NCBI RefSeq assembly: GCF_032102965.1
Contig: NZ_CP134880.1
Span: forward strand, 1,798,001-1,862,000
Direction of reading: 5' to 3'
Origin: Demequina capsici
GTDB taxonomy: Bacteria; Actinomycetota; Actinomycetes; Actinomycetales; Demequinaceae
DNA: 64,000 nucleotides
Shown here one piece after another: positions 9,483 through 19,075 of the stretch. The notes below the pieces were generated by a model. That model searched no databases. It saw only the letters and a list, made by a program, of their open reading frames with translations, and was not told where the DNA came from. The translations under genes and the position numbers were made by a program. How positions within the stretch are numbered: position 1 is the stretch's first letter; each line of letters starts with the position of its first letter.

Positions 9483-10378
9483 CACTGCGCGCTCGAGTCC
9501 GTCTGCACAGGACCGCCTGCCATGCCCCCGCCACGACCGCCGAACGACGTGGCGGAGACGCAGCCGGCGTCGCCCCCGTCGAACACTGAGATCGACGTCG
9601 CGGCATATCCGCCGGAGCTGTCGGCGTCGCCCATGGCGGTCAGGCACATGCCGACGACGATCGCCGAGGCGTCGGCGTCCTGGGTGCCCGTGATGGAGGA
9701 GTCGGCCGTGACGCTCACGTCGGTCGACGTGCCGTCCGTGCTCTCCACCGTGAGCGAGTCGGAACCGACGGTCGTGACTGTGCCGGAGACGAAGGACGAG
9801 GTGTCGAACCCTCCCCCGCTCGGCATCGCCGTCGCGTCGCCGCTCGGCACGGTGAATCCGTCGCTGGAGCCCGTGGGCATGGTGGTCGGCATGTCGGTGG
9901 GCATGTCGGTCGGCATCTGGCCGTCGCCGGGTGCGCCCGACGGCATGTCGCCCGGCACGCCGCCTCCCATGCCGCCGCCGAAGCCGGTGCTGCACGTGCC
10001 GTCGTCAGCCGCGTCGGTGACCGCGATCGTCGACGCGGAGCCATCGTCGCCGAGCGTGACCACGACGCATGATCCGACGGAGACGTCTGCGAGCGCGATG
10101 TCGACCTGCTGGGTGAACGTCGTGTCGTCCGTCCAGGTGACTGCGGTCTGCGACGACCCGTCCTGCACCTGCGCCGTGGTGCCCGACACGTAGGCGATCT
10201 CGCCCGTCAGCCCCGAAGGCTGAGCGCCCGCGGCCGAGTCGCTCATCTGCGGCGCGGTGCTCGCGTCGGAGCCGGCAGTGGTGTCGGCCGCGGAGTCCGA
10301 CGAGGAGCATCCTGCGAGCAGGAGCGCCGCGCCGCAGCACGCCGCCGCGAGGGTGGTTCGGGTGGTGTTCATCTTCAT
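9482..10378 (-). CDS. Lipoprotein with two DUF5666-like repeats and a Met/Pro linker
   Basis: A 298-residue predicted lipoprotein: Lys/Arg n-region, hydrophobic core and lipobox LLAGC with Cys24. Two similar domains (about 57-129 and 197-273) each open with a GxIxxVxGxTxxV-like strand pattern and hold a cysteine pair (104/129 and 245/273). They resemble DUF5666. Between them lies a Gly/Met/Pro-rich linker containing four MP-TD/TT-type steps. I start at the ATG at 10378 because it gives a clean lipoprotein signal; a GTG at 10411 overlapping the permease stop is the alternative. Role unknown; the operon suggests an extracytoplasmic accessory of the ABC exporter. Confidence 0.72.
   Translation of the reverse strand: MKMNTTRTTLAAACCGAALLLAGCSSSDSAADTTAGSDASTAPQMSDSAAGAQPSGLTGEIAYVSGTTAQVQDGSSQTAVTWTDDTTFTQQVDIALADVSVGSCVVVTLGDDGSASTIAVTDAADDGTCSTGFGGGMGGGVPGDMPSGAPGDGQMPTDMPTDMPTTMPTGSSDGFTVPSGDATAMPSGGGFDTSSFVSGTVTTVGSDSLTVESTDGTSTDVSVTADSSITGTQDADASAIVVGMCLTAMGDADSSGGYAATSISVFDGGDAGCVSATSFGGRGGGMAGGPVQTDSSAQ
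9873..9920. repeat. Four tandem 12-base units in the lipoprotein linker
   Basis: Four contiguous 12-base units with consensus GTSGGCATGTCG run from 9873 to 9920, in frame with the lipoprotein gene. On the coding strand they encode the repeating Met-Pro-Thr steps of the linker. Units differ at a few bases (for example the first has GTG where others have TCG). Such an in-frame array can change length by slippage without breaking the gene. Confidence 0.7.
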
Positions 10379-10407
10379 GTTCCGTCTCTGCTCTGTGTGG
10401 TGCGCGT

Positions 10408-11637
10408 TCACTGGTCTCGTAGTGCGTCGATAGGCGCGAGCCTCGCCGCGCGAGCCGCCGGGTAGACGCCGAAGACTCCGCCGATGCCGACCGCGACGAC
10501 CACGGACACGACCAGCGCCATGCCGGAGATCACGATCGTCGAGCCGAGCACGCTCGGGAGCGCAAGCGCCAGCCCGACGCCGATGATCACCCCGACAGCT
10601 CCGCCGCTCAGGCCCAGGATCATCGCCTCGATGAGGAACTGGTTCCGGATGTGGGCAGGTGCGGCGCCGAGCGCCTTGCGGAGGCCGATCTCCCTGGTCC
10701 GCTCCGTGACGGAGACCAGCATGATGTTCATGACTCCGATGCCGCCCACGAGCAGCGCCAGCGCGGCGATGCCGGTCAGCAGCACCGTGAGCTTCTGGTA
10801 CACCGAGGTCGCGGTGTCGATCAACGAGTCCTGCGCGGCGATCGAGAAGTCGGCGCTGTCCGCGCTGCTGATGCCGTGGAGGTTCAACAGGAGCGCCTCG
10901 GCCTCCTGGTCGGCCGCGGTGAGCACGTCGGAGGACGCGGCCTTGATGTAGATCGTGTCGACCGACTCGCTCGCCGTGTCGGACAGGGTCTCCGTCATGG
11001 TGGTCATCGGGACCACCGCGATGTCGTCGAGCGACGTGTCGCCCGACGATCCGGCCGCGCTGAGCACGCCGACGACCTTGAACGTGGTGCCGTCGATCGT
11101 CACCTCCTGACCCACGACGTTGGTCGAGCCGAACAGCTCGGTCGCGGTCTCCGACCCGAGCACGATCACGTCCGCAGCCGAGGTGACGTCGTCATCGGTG
11201 AAGAAGCTGCCGTACATCAGGTCCCGCGAGCGGACCTCGGGCCAGCTCACCGACGTGCCTGTGACGCTGGTGGTCCAGTTGCTCTCGCCGTAGTCCAGCT
11301 CGAGGCTCGAGGACTTCTCGGCGGCCACAGCGACTGCATCCGGCACGGCGATCGTCGACGCGAGTGCGTCGGCGTCCGACAGCGTGAGGGTCTCCGCGCT
11401 GCCGAAGCCTCCGCGCACGCCGCTCGAGTCGGTGGATGAGCCGGGCGACACGATCAGCAGGTCGGAGCCCAGCGAGGCGATCTGCTCGCTGACGTCCTTC
11501 TGCGTCCCGAGGCCCAGGCCCACGGTCAGCACGACGGACGCGATGCCGACGACGATGCCGAGCATGGTGAGCGCCGAACGCATCTTGTGGGAGCGGATCG
11601 CCCTCCACGAGCTTCCCAGCAGGTCTGACGTCCTCAC
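10408..11637 (-). CDS. ABC transporter permease, MacB/FtsX type
   Basis: A 409-residue permease. The N-terminal helix follows the family motif IRSHKMRSALTMLGIVVGIASVV. A large extracytoplasmic MacB-PCD-like domain spans about 45-270. Three C-terminal helices begin at GIAALALLVGGIGVMNIMLV, with the FtsX signature TREIGLRKALGA between helices. The GTG start overlaps the ATPase stop in GTGA. With the neighbouring ATPase it would form a mechanotransmission-type pump that works on extracytoplasmic substrates. Substrate is not evident. Confidence 0.93.
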   Translation of the reverse strand: MRTSDLLGSSWRAIRSHKMRSALTMLGIVVGIASVVLTVGLGLGTQKDVSEQIASLGSDLLIVSPGSSTDSSGVRGGFGSAETLTLSDADALASTIAVPDAVAVAAEKSSSLELDYGESNWTTSVTGTSVSWPEVRSRDLMYGSFFTDDDVTSAADVIVLGSETATELFGSTNVVGQEVTIDGTTFKVVGVLSAAGSSGDTSLDDIAVVPMTTMTETLSDTASESVDTIYIKAASSDVLTAADQEAEALLLNLHGISSADSADFSIAAQDSLIDTATSVYQKLTVLLTGIAALALLVGGIGVMNIMLVSVTERTREIGLRKALGAAPAHIRNQFLIEAMILGLSGGAVGVIIGVGLALALPSVLGSTIVISGMALVVSVVVAVGIGGVFGVYPAARAARLAPIDALRDQ

Positions 11638-12362
11638 TTGGCGATCTCCGTCCCTGCACCGACGAACTGGCCGTCGGTGACGTTGTAGACGGTGCTCGCA
11701 CGCCGTGCGACATCGCTCTCGTGGGTGATCAGGACGATCGTGGAGCCCTCGCTGTGAAGATCGTCGAGCATGCCGAGCACGTCCTCGGTCGAGTGCGAGT
11801 CGAGGTTGCCTGTGGGCTCGTCGGCGAGGACGATGGCGGGCTCGGTGACGAGGGCCCGTGCGATGGCGACCCTCTGCTGCTGGCCGCCTGAGAGCTGACC
11901 GGGATGGTTGCGGCTCTTGTCCGCGAGGCCCACCCGCTCCAGGGCGTGCAGCGCCCGCTCATGCCGCTCGGACGGCGCGACCCCCGCGTACATCAGCGGG
12001 AGCTCCACGTTGCCGAGCGCCGTGAGGCTCGCGAGCAGGTGGAACTGCTGGAAGACGAACCCGATGCGACGGTTCCGCGCCGACGCGAGCGCGTTCTCAT
12101 CCATCGTGGAGACGTCCTCCCCGGCGAGGATGTAGCTTCCCTCGGTGAGCACGTCGAGGCAACCGAGGATGTTCATGAGGGTGGACTTGCCGGAGCCGGA
12201 GGGGCCGACGATGGCGACGTACTCGCCGGGGAAGATCCTGCAGTCGATCCCGCGCAGGGCCTCGAACTCGATGTCGCCCGTGTGATACGTCTTCCGCGCG
12301 CCCGTGAGCTCGATCACGGGATGCGTGACGACCTCGAACGGATCGCTGGTGATGGCGGTCAT
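11634..12362 (-). CDS. ABC transporter ATP-binding protein, MacB/LolD type
   Basis: A 242-residue ATPase. Walker [10 protein letters not shown] is at about 53-61, Q-loop [13 protein letters not shown] follows, signature LSGGQQQR, Walker [14 protein letters not shown] and switch His in LITHE. The order and the TGNLDS motif are typical of the MacB/LolD/FtsE group. I chose the ATG at 12362, preceded by AAGGA at good spacing; a GTG at 12398 would add 12 residues but has only a weak site. It shares a four-base overlap with the permease. Confidence 0.94.
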   Translation of the reverse strand: MTAITSDPFEVVTHPVIELTGARKTYHTGDIEFEALRGIDCRIFPGEYVAIVGPSGSGKSTLMNILGCLDVLTEGSYILAGEDVSTMDENALASARNRRIGFVFQQFHLLASLTALGNVELPLMYAGVAPSERHERALHALERVGLADKSRNHPGQLSGGQQQRVAIARALVTEPAIVLADEPTGNLDSHSTEDVLGMLDDLHSEGSTIVLITHESDVARRASTVYNVTDGQFVGAGTEIAK

Positions 12363-12405
12363 GGGTGTCCTTGTCGTAGTCGCTCTGGTGTCAGACACGC
12401 CGGGC

Positions 12406-13662
12406 CTAGTTGCTCGGCATCTGGCCCATGCCGCCAGGCATCTGACCGCCGCTGGAGTCGAAGTTCGGCATCTGCCCGCCGAACCCGGACATGTCGCCCG
12501 AGCTGCTCGAGGAGTCGCTGCTCGTGGAGCCTGTCGTCACCGTCACGAGGATCTGGTCGCCCTCGGAGAGCCCGTCCGTGATCTCGGTGTAGCTGCCGAT
12601 CGTGTCGCCTGTGGTCACCTCGGTGGCGGTCTGGTTCCCGGAGTCGTCGACGGCCGTCACGGTGGAGACGCCATCGGTGGTGGTGATGGCATTGGTGGGG
12701 ATCGCGAGGACGTCGGTGGCCCTCAGGTACACGATGTCCGCGTCGACCGAGGTGCCCTCGAAGAGGCCTTCGACGGTGCCCGTCACCTGGAGGTCCACCG
12801 CGTAGGTGGCGCTGCCACCGGTCGTGGTGGGAAGGTTCGCGATGTCGGAGACGATGCCGTAGAACTCGCCGTCGTAGTCGTCGGACGTGAAGGTCACCTG
12901 GTCTCCGACGGCGATCTCCGCCACCTCAGCCTCGGTGAGGCTCACGGACACCGTCCACTCGTCCTGACCGACGATGGTCACGCCGCTCGACGATGAGGAC
13001 GACGACGTGGCGGAGGAGGTGCCTCCCATGGACGTGGCGCCGGCGCTGCTGGAACCGCTCGAGCTGGACCCAGCGGACACCACGTCGCCCACCGCGTACG
13101 GCTGCGACGTCAGGATGCCGGAGATGTCGGCGACCAGCTTCGAGTCGTCCATCGCCGACTCGGCGTCGTCCGCGTTCTGCTGGAGGACCGCGACCTGGGC
13201 CTTCGCGGCGGCGATCTGCGCATCGCTCGAGTCGGACCCGTCCGCTGCGTCCTCGAGGTCGGCGAGCTGCGCCTCGCCCTGCGCCAGGCTCGCCTGGGCC
13301 GACGTCAGGTCGGCCGTGAGCTGAAGCGTGTCGATCTCGGCGATGACATCGCCCGCTGCCACGGTGTCGCCGGCCTCGTGATACACGGCCGTCACCTGGC
13401 CCGAGGCCTGGAACGCCAGGTCGGAGCTGGAGACCGCCGCGAGGGTGCCCGTCGCGGACACCGACTCCTCGAGAGTCTGGAGGCCGACGGTCACGGTCTG
13501 CTGTCCCGACGCGGAGTCGATCGCGGGCAACGCCTGCGCCGAGTCTCCGCCGGGCCCCCACAGCGCCATGGCGCCGACCCCGAGGCCTGCACCTGCGACG
13601 AGCGCGACGATGGGGATCCCCCATGCGCGCACACGGCTCCAACGGAAAGTGATCTTGGGCAT
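12406..13662 (-). CDS. HlyD/MacA-type adaptor protein (adaptor 1)
   Basis: A 418-residue adaptor with one N-terminal transmembrane helix (about 14-35), a first lipoyl half (SVSATGTLAAVSSSDLAFQA...AGDVIAEID), a short alpha-hairpin (about 115-178), a second lipoyl half (about 178-230) interrupted by a Ser/Gly-rich stretch, a beta-barrel domain and a Met/Gly/Pro-rich tail. It is the first gene of the five-gene operon. In monoderm bacteria such adaptors cannot reach an outer membrane and are thought to hand substrates across or into the wall, or to act in sensing. AGGACGG precedes the ATG. Confidence 0.9.
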   Translation of the reverse strand: MPKITFRWSRVRAWGIPIVALVAGAGLGVGAMALWGPGGDSAQALPAIDSASGQQTVTVGLQTLEESVSATGTLAAVSSSDLAFQASGQVTAVYHEAGDTVAAGDVIAEIDTLQLTADLTSAQASLAQGEAQLADLEDAADGSDSSDAQIAAAKAQVAVLQQNADDAESAMDDSKLVADISGILTSQPYAVGDVVSAGSSSSGSSSAGATSMGGTSSATSSSSSSSGVTIVGQDEWTVSVSLTEAEVAEIAVGDQVTFTSDDYDGEFYGIVSDIANLPTTTGGSATYAVDLQVTGTVEGLFEGTSVDADIVYLRATDVLAIPTNAITTTDGVSTVTAVDDSGNQTATEVTTGDTIGSYTEITDGLSEGDQILVTVTTGSTSSDSSSSSGDMSGFGGQMPNFDSSGGQMPGGMGQMPSN

Positions 13663-13698
13663 TGTCCGTCCTGTCGGTCGTGACCTGGTGTCGCCAGC

Positions 13699-13732
13699 AA
13701 CCTATGGACGGAAACTAAGAGAACGCTAAGAA
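13699..13732 (-). promoter_or_regulatory. Promoter with 11-bp-phased direct repeats ahead of the efflux operon
   Basis: On the plus strand CTAAGAG (13715-13721) and CTAAGAA (13726-13732) repeat exactly 11 bases apart. Read along the operon (minus strand) they occupy the -35 position. A possible -10 hexamer TAGGTT lies at 13704-13699, ten bases downstream. Heptamer repeats with one-turn phasing are the usual target of OmpR/PhoB-family response regulators. The repeats are seen; the regulator is inferred, and none is encoded in this window. Confidence 0.5.
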
Positions 13733-13806
13733 TCAGCCAAGCACTGGCAGGCAAATCGCGCAGAGCAGGCGCGATGTGCCCTCACCGCGGCCCGGCGTGC
13801 AGGGTG

Positions 13807-15129
13807 TCAGCGCTGAGGACCGACGCGCACGATCGCGCGCTCCCGGGAGGCGATCTCGGTGGCGAGGCGCACGACGTCGGCCGCCGTCACGGCGTGCACC
13901 TGGTCCAGCATCTCCCCGATCGACCACAGCTCGCCGAACGCCATCTCGGCCTTGCCGAGGCGCGACATCCGCGAGTACGAGTCCTCGAGCCTCAGCACCA
14001 TCGACCCGGCGATCTGGCCCTTGGCGCGCTCGAGCTCGGCGTCCGTGACGCCCTCGGCCATGCGCTCCAGCTCTGCCGCCATCAGGCGTTCGACCTCTGG
14101 AGCCTTCGCCGGCGTGCACGCGGCGTAGACGCCGAACAGGCCGGTCTCCGCGCTCGGAGCGCCGAAGGAGTACACGGTGTAGGTCAGTCCTCGCTTCTCG
14201 CGGATCTCCTGGAACAGCCGCGAGCTCATCCCGCCGCCCAGGATCGCGTTGTAGACCGCGAGGGTGTTGCGCCGGTCATCGGTCGAGGCGAAACCGCGGG
14301 TGCCCAGCAGCAGGTGCGCCTGCTCGAGCTCGGAGCGGACCACGTCGATCACGGGCGTGTGGGAGGCCTCGACCGCCGCGCCGGCGTCTCGCCTGCCCGC
14401 CGGTGCCACGGAGCTGGTGAGATCCCACCCGCCTGTCGCGAGCGCCGTCGCCACCAGTCCGCAGACGACGTCGTGGTCCACGCCGCCTGCGGCGGTGACG
14501 ATCAGCGTGGACGGCCCGTAGTGCTGGCGGTAGTGCTCCCACACGGCGTCGCGGGAGACGGACTCGATGATGGCCGGCGTGCCCCCGATCGGACGGCCCA
14601 GCGGATGCCCGCCGAGCACCGCCTCGGCGAAGCGCTCGTGGATCACATCGCCAGGATCGTCCTCGTTCATGGCGATCTCCTCGAGGATCACGCCACGCTC
14701 CATGTCGAAGTCGGACTGGTCCAGCCGCGCGGACGTCACCATGTCGAGGATCACGTCGACAGCCATGGGCAGGTCCTCATCGATGACCCGCGCGTAGTAG
14801 CAGGTGTACTCCTTGCCGGTGAGCGCGTTGGACTCCCCGCCGACGCGGTCGAACGCCTCCGCGATGTCGAGGGCGCTCCTGCGTGAGGTCCCCTTGAACA
14901 GGAGATGCTCGAGGAAGTGGGTGGAGCCCGCATGCTCGTCGGTCTCGTCGCGGGATCCGACGCCGAACCACGCGCCGATCGTCGCTGACCGCATGCCCGG
15001 GATGGTCTCGGTGAAGACCCGCACCCCCCCTGGGAGGATCGAGCGCCGGATCACCGCCCCATGGTCCTGCTCGATCGTGACCGAGCTCCCTACGGACGAC
15101 GGCGCCACCAGCGGCAGGACGTGAGGCAT
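13807..15129 (-). CDS. M16-family zinc protease (PepR-like)
   Basis: A 440-residue insulinase-superfamily peptidase with the inverted zinc motif HFLEH (His71, Glu74, His75) and the distal Glu around 150-151 in GVILEEIAMNEDDP. The C-terminal half has the non-catalytic M16 domain (GYTVYSF-like stretch KRGLTYTVYSFGAPS). It sits directly downstream of pnp on the same strand, the common actinobacterial arrangement, but a strong hairpin lies between the two. Location is probably cytosolic since no signal peptide is seen. Substrates unknown. Confidence 0.92.
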   Translation of the reverse strand: MPHVLPLVAPSSVGSSVTIEQDHGAVIRRSILPGGVRVFTETIPGMRSATIGAWFGVGSRDETDEHAGSTHFLEHLLFKGTSRRSALDIAEAFDRVGGESNALTGKEYTCYYARVIDEDLPMAVDVILDMVTSARLDQSDFDMERGVILEEIAMNEDDPGDVIHERFAEAVLGGHPLGRPIGGTPAIIESVSRDAVWEHYRQHYGPSTLIVTAAGGVDHDVVCGLVATALATGGWDLTSSVAPAGRRDAGAAVEASHTPVIDVVRSELEQAHLLLGTRGFASTDDRRNTLAVYNAILGGGMSSRLFQEIREKRGLTYTVYSFGAPSAETGLFGVYAACTPAKAPEVERLMAAELERMAEGVTDAELERAKGQIAGSMVLRLEDSYSRMSRLGKAEMAFGELWSIGEMLDQVHAVTAADVVRLATEIASRERAIVRVGPQR

Positions 15130-15180
15130 GAGGGTGAGCCTAACCTGTCGGCACCGGCCGCGCCGACACGGCGGACGCGC

Positions 15181-15216
15181 GAAGGGGCGGCCCCGGCGAA
15201 CCGGGACCGCCCCTTC
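15181..15216 (-). terminator. Rho-independent-like hairpin after pnp
   Basis: GAAGGGGCGG (15181-15190) pairs perfectly with CCGCCCCTTC (15207-15216), with a further CCGG/CCGG pairing inside. It lies 52 bases beyond the pnp stop and 51 bases before the M16 gene. There is no U-tract, as is common for high-G+C terminators, so partial read-through into the protease gene is possible. Confidence 0.6.
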
Positions 15217-15268
15217 GGACGTGCTTCATGGTGGACGCGACGCCGCGCAGGCGCCACGCCGCGTCGGA

Positions 15269-17470
15269 CTACTCGGCCGCGGCCTCGGCTCCGGCCTCCT
15301 CGACGACGCCGAGCGACAGCTTGCCGCGCGGGTCGATCTCGGTGATCTCGACCTGGATCTTCTGACCCACGGCGAGGACGTCCTCGACGTTCTCCACGCG
15401 CTTGCCGCCCACCAGCTTGCGGATCTGCGAGATGTGCAGAAGACCGTCCTTGCCGGGCGACAGGGAGATGAACGCGCCGAAGGCGACCGTCTTGACGACG
15501 GTGCCGACGAAGCGCTCGCCGACCTCGGGCATGTGCGGGTTCGCGATGGCGTTGATCGCGTCGCGCGCAGCCTCGGCCGACGGGCCGTCCACGGCGCCGA
15601 TGAACACGGTGCCGTCGTCCTCGATGGAGATGTCGGCGCCCGTGTCGTCCTGGATCTGGTTGATCATCTTGCCCTTGGGGCCGATGACCTCGCCGATCTT
15701 GTCGACCGGCACGCGGACGGTGATGATGCGCGGGGCGAACGGGCTCATCTCGTCGGGCTCGGAGATGGCCTGAGCCATCACGTCCAGGATGTGGAGGCGG
15801 GCCTCCTTGGCCTGGGTGAGCGCGCCAGCGAGCACCGAGGCAGGGATGCCGTCGAGCTTGGTGTCGAGCTGGATGGCGGTGACGAACTCGGACGTACCGG
15901 CGACCTTGAAGTCCATGTCGCCGAAGGCGTCCTCCGCACCGAGGATGTCGGTCAGCGCCGCGTAGCGGGTCTCACCGTCAACCGTGTCGGACACGAGGCC
16001 CATGGCGATGCCCGCAACAGGGGCGCGCAGCGGCACGCCCGCGTTGAGCATGGACAGCGTCGAGGCGCAGACCGAGCCCATCGAGGTGGAGCCGTTGGAG
16101 CCGAGGGCCTCGGAGACCTGACGGATCGCGTACGGGAAGTCCTCACGCGACGGCAGCACCGGCACGAGCGCACGCTCGGCGAGCGCGCCGTGGCCGATCT
16201 CGCGGCGCTTCGGGGAGCCCACACGACCGGTCTCGCCCGTGGAGAAGGGCGGGAAGTTGTAGTGGTGCATGTAGCGCTTGCGGGTCTCGGGGTTGTACGA
16301 GTCGATCTGCTGCTCCATCTTGAGCATGTTCAGCGTCGTGACGCCCATGATCTGGGTCTCGCCACGCTCGAAGATCGCCGAGCCGTGCACGCGCGGGATC
16401 GGACCGACCTCGGCAGACAGCGGACGGATGTCACGCAGGCCACGGCCGTCGATGCGGACGCCGTCCTTCAGGATGCGCTGGCGCACCGACTTCTTGGTGA
16501 CGGACCGGACAGCGGCCGACACCTCCTTCTCGCGACCCTCGAAGGTGTCCGCGAACTGCGCGAGCGTCTCCGCCTTGACCTCGTCGAGACGGGTCTCGCG
16601 GGTCTGCTTGTCGGCGATCGTCAGCGCCTCGGCGAGCTTGCCGCCGGCGAACGCGTCAACCGCCTCGAGGACGTCGTCCTCGTAGTCGAGGAAGCGCGGG
16701 AACTCCACGGTCTCCTTGGCGGCCTTCTGGGCGAGCTCGATCTGAGCCTCGCACAGCGCCTTCAGGAAGGGCTTCGCGGCCTCGAGGCCCTGGGCCACGA
16801 CCTCCTCGGTGGGCGCCTGCGCACCCTCCGAGATCAGGTTGAAGGCGTCGTCGGTGGCCTCGGCCTCGACCATCATGATGGCGACGTCGTCACCAGCGAT
16901 GCGGCCGGCCACGACCATGTCGAAGACCGCGCGCTCCTTCTGGGAGTACTTGGGGAACGCGACCCACTGGCCGTCGATGAGCGCGATGCGCACACCCGCG
17001 ATGGGGCCGGTGAACGGCAGGCCCGACAGCTGCGTCGACGCCGACGAGGCGTTGATCGCGAGCGTGTCGTACGCGTCGTCGGGGTTGATCGCCAGGACCG
17101 TGATGACGACCTGGACCTCGTTGCGCAGGCCGGACACGAAGGTGGGGCGCAGCGGGCGGTCGATCAGGCGGCACGTGAGGATCGCGTCCGTGGACGGGCG
17201 GCCCTCACGACGGAAGAACGAGCCGGGGATCTTGCCGGCGGCGTACGAGCGCTCCTCGACGTCCACCGTCAGCGGGAAGAAGTCGAAGCCGTCGCGGGGG
17301 TGCTTGCCGGCGGTGGTGGCGGACAGCAGCATCGTCTCACCGTCGAGGTAGGCGGCGACGGAACCGGCGGCCTGCTGTGCGAGGCGGCCGGTCTCGAAGC
17401 GCACGACGCGCTTGCCGAACGAGCCGTTGTCGATGACGGCTTCAGCGAACTGGATCTCGGGACCCTCCAT
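15269..17470 (-). CDS. pnp: Polyribonucleotide nucleotidyltransferase (PNPase)
   Basis: Phosphorolytic 3'-5' exoribonuclease and polymerase, 733 residues. Two RNase PH-like domains are separated by an alpha-helical region. The first starts with [22 protein letters not shown] and [14 protein letters not shown]. The second contains the catalytic stretch [21 protein letters not shown] and MGLV. KH ([18 protein letters not shown]) and S1 domains follow, ending with an Ala/Glu tail. GGAGGGTGACCC precedes the ATG. Works with RNase J, also encoded here, in RNA turnover. Confidence 0.97.
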   Translation of the reverse strand: MEGPEIQFAEAVIDNGSFGKRVVRFETGRLAQQAAGSVAAYLDGETMLLSATTAGKHPRDGFDFFPLTVDVEERSYAAGKIPGSFFRREGRPSTDAILTCRLIDRPLRPTFVSGLRNEVQVVITVLAINPDDAYDTLAINASSASTQLSGLPFTGPIAGVRIALIDGQWVAFPKYSQKERAVFDMVVAGRIAGDDVAIMMVEAEATDDAFNLISEGAQAPTEEVVAQGLEAAKPFLKALCEAQIELAQKAAKETVEFPRFLDYEDDVLEAVDAFAGGKLAEALTIADKQTRETRLDEVKAETLAQFADTFEGREKEVSAAVRSVTKKSVRQRILKDGVRIDGRGLRDIRPLSAEVGPIPRVHGSAIFERGETQIMGVTTLNMLKMEQQIDSYNPETRKRYMHHYNFPPFSTGETGRVGSPKRREIGHGALAERALVPVLPSREDFPYAIRQVSEALGSNGSTSMGSVCASTLSMLNAGVPLRAPVAGIAMGLVSDTVDGETRYAALTDILGAEDAFGDMDFKVAGTSEFVTAIQLDTKLDGIPASVLAGALTQAKEARLHILDVMAQAISEPDEMSPFAPRIITVRVPVDKIGEVIGPKGKMINQIQDDTGADISIEDDGTVFIGAVDGPSAEAARDAINAIANPHMPEVGERFVGTVVKTVAFGAFISLSPGKDGLLHISQIRKLVGGKRVENVEDVLAVGQKIQVEITEIDPRGKLSLGVVEEAGAEAAAE

Positions 17471-17644
17471 GGGTCACCCTCCTTGTCATGAGGGCGTCCA
17501 GCTGTCGGTCGTCGATCGAGGCCCACTCCACCCCTTCGAGGGGATCGAGGAAGCCACTACCGAGGACCAGGCACCGGGACGCGTTTCTTTGGTGAAGTTG
17601 TGAGGTGGCGGCTAGCCACCGGTCACTAGCGTGACACAGAAATC

Positions 17645-17671
17645 GCCCCGAGGCCGTGAGGCCCCGGGGCG
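17645..17671 (-). terminator. Terminator hairpin after rpsO
   Basis: The arms GCCCCGAGGCC and GGCCCCGGGGC (17645-17670) form an 11-bp stem with one mismatch and a GTGA-type loop. It starts only about seven bases past the rpsO stop. On the minus strand it is followed by GATTTCTG, a short T-rich run, so this is a credible intrinsic terminator that separates rpsO from pnp, at least partly. Confidence 0.7.
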
Positions 17672-17677
17672 GAAGTC

Positions 17678-17947
17678 TTAGCGGCGCAGACCGAGGCGCT
17701 CGATCAGCTTGCGGTAGCGGTCGATGTCGACCTTCGCAAGGTAGTTGAGCAGGTTGCGACGGCGACCGACGAGCAGCAGCAGGCCACGACGCGAGTGGTG
17801 GTCGTGCTTGTGCTCCTTGAGGTGCTCGGTGAGGTCGGAGATGCGGGCGCTCAGGAGAGCGACCTGGACCTCGGGCGAACCGGTGTCGCCCTCGCTGGTG
17901 GCGTACTCGGCCATGATGGACTTCTTCACTGCTGCGTCGAGCGGCAC
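17678..17947 (-). CDS. rpsO: 30S ribosomal protein S15
   Basis: Small-subunit protein that binds the central domain of 16S rRNA. The 89 residues match the usual length, with the typical [19 protein letters not shown] core and the C-terminal LIERLGLRR. The start is a GTG behind AAGGAGAG. A hairpin terminator follows its stop, and pnp is the next gene, an order conserved in most bacteria. Confidence 0.97.
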   Translation of the reverse strand: MPLDAAVKKSIMAEYATSEGDTGSPEVQVALLSARISDLTEHLKEHKHDHHSRRGLLLLVGRRRNLLNYLAKVDIDRYRKLIERLGLRR

Positions 17948-18035
17948 AGTTCTCTCCTTCTGAGTATCGTTGCGCGGCGCACCCGGGCTTGTTCACCGGG
18001 GCACTAGGAACCGCGGCCGTTGAACGGCGACGACG

Positions 18036-18041
18036 ATTCTA
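18036..18041 (-). promoter_or_regulatory. Possible -10 box for rpsO
   Basis: TAGAAT on the minus strand, within GTGAGGTAGAATCG, lies about 90 bases before the rpsO start in the gap after ribF. No clear -35 is seen. The intervening leader could carry S15 autoregulation as in other bacteria, but I see no decisive structure. Confidence 0.35.
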
Positions 18042-18085
18042 CCTCACGCGCCACCGCGCGGCGACCTGACCCCCGGTGCCGGAGG

Positions 18086-19075
18086 TCAGCGCGCGGGGAC
18101 GCCCAGCGCGTCGCGCGACCATGCCACGTCCTCGGCAAGCGCATCCGTCAACGCCTCGACGGACCCGAAGTCGAGCATGGGACGCCGCCACGCCACGAGG
18201 TCCAGCGCCACGCGTGCGTCGTACAGATCGAGGTCCACGCCGTCGATCACGTACGCCTCCACCCGCAGCGAGTCACCTCCGACGGTGTAGTTGATGCCCA
18301 GGCTGATCGCCGCCGGCATCCTCACGCCGAGCCGCTCAGCGGCCCGCGGGTTCCCGCCCCCGTCCAGCACCGTCAGCCATCCCGCGTACACGCCGTGCCT
18401 GGGGATCATGCCCGCATCCACCGCGATGTTCGCGGTGGGGAAGCCGATCGTGCGCCCCAGCTTGTCGCCGTGCACCACGGTGCCCCGCAGACGGTGCGGG
18501 CAACCCAGCACGTCCTCGGCGTCGTGCACGCGCCCGTCCTCGAGCAGCTCGCGCACCCACGTGGACGACCAGCGTCGGCCCCGCGCGTCGGTGTCTCCCG
18601 CGTCGGCAAGGACCTCGACCTCGAAGCCGAGCTTCGAGCCCAGCTCGCGCATCGTGTCGACGTCACCCGCGTTTCCGCGCCCGAACTTCGTGTCCCTGCC
18701 CACCACGACCACTGCGGCTCCCAAGCCGTCGACGAGGTGCGTGCGGACGAAGTCCTCCGGCGTCTGCTGAGCGAAGTCGAGCGTGTACCGAAGGAGCAGG
18801 ACGCCGTCGAGGCCGGTCTGGGCAAGCCGCTCGAGCCGATCCTCCACGCCGGTGATGAGCTCCGGAGGGTGCGCAGGGTCGTGAACCGCGCGAGGGTGGG
18901 GGTCGAACGTGATCGCCGCGGCCCGCATGCCGCGCTCTCGCGCGTCCGCCACCATGCGGGTGAGCACGGCACGATGCCCCCGATGGACGCCGTCGAAGTT
19001 CCCGATGGTCACCACGGTGGGCCCCAGGTCCGAAGGGACCTCGTCGAGCGCGCGCCACACCTGCATGTCGGTCAT
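18086..19075 (-). CDS. ribF: Bifunctional riboflavin kinase / FAD synthetase
   Basis: Makes FMN and then FAD from riboflavin. The 329-residue protein has the N-terminal adenylyltransferase motif GNFDGVHRGH at 25-34, with DPHP near 58-61, and the C-terminal kinase motif GRTIGFPTANI around 207-217. Its ATG overlaps the truB stop by ATGA, a standard actinobacterial pairing. It supplies the flavins that the ApbE cassettes at 53-58 kb would use, though nothing links them transcriptionally. Confidence 0.96.
   Translation of the reverse strand: MTDMQVWRALDEVPSDLGPTVVTIGNFDGVHRGHRAVLTRMVADARERGMRAAAITFDPHPRAVHDPAHPPELITGVEDRLERLAQTGLDGVLLLRYTLDFAQQTPEDFVRTHLVDGLGAAVVVVGRDTKFGRGNAGDVDTMRELGSKLGFEVEVLADAGDTDARGRRWSSTWVRELLEDGRVHDAEDVLGCPHRLRGTVVHGDKLGRTIGFPTANIAVDAGMIPRHGVYAGWLTVLDGGGNPRAAERLGVRMPAAISLGINYTVGGDSLRVEAYVIDGVDLDLYDARVALDLVAWRRPMLDFGSVEALTDALAEDVAWSRDALGVPAR

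Noticed and set aside
15128..17491. Long open frame on the plus strand opposite pnp (787 codons)
   Set aside because: It mirrors pnp codon for codon, is rich in Arg/Gly/His/Val/Asp in a way typical of high-G+C antisense frames, and shows no domain.
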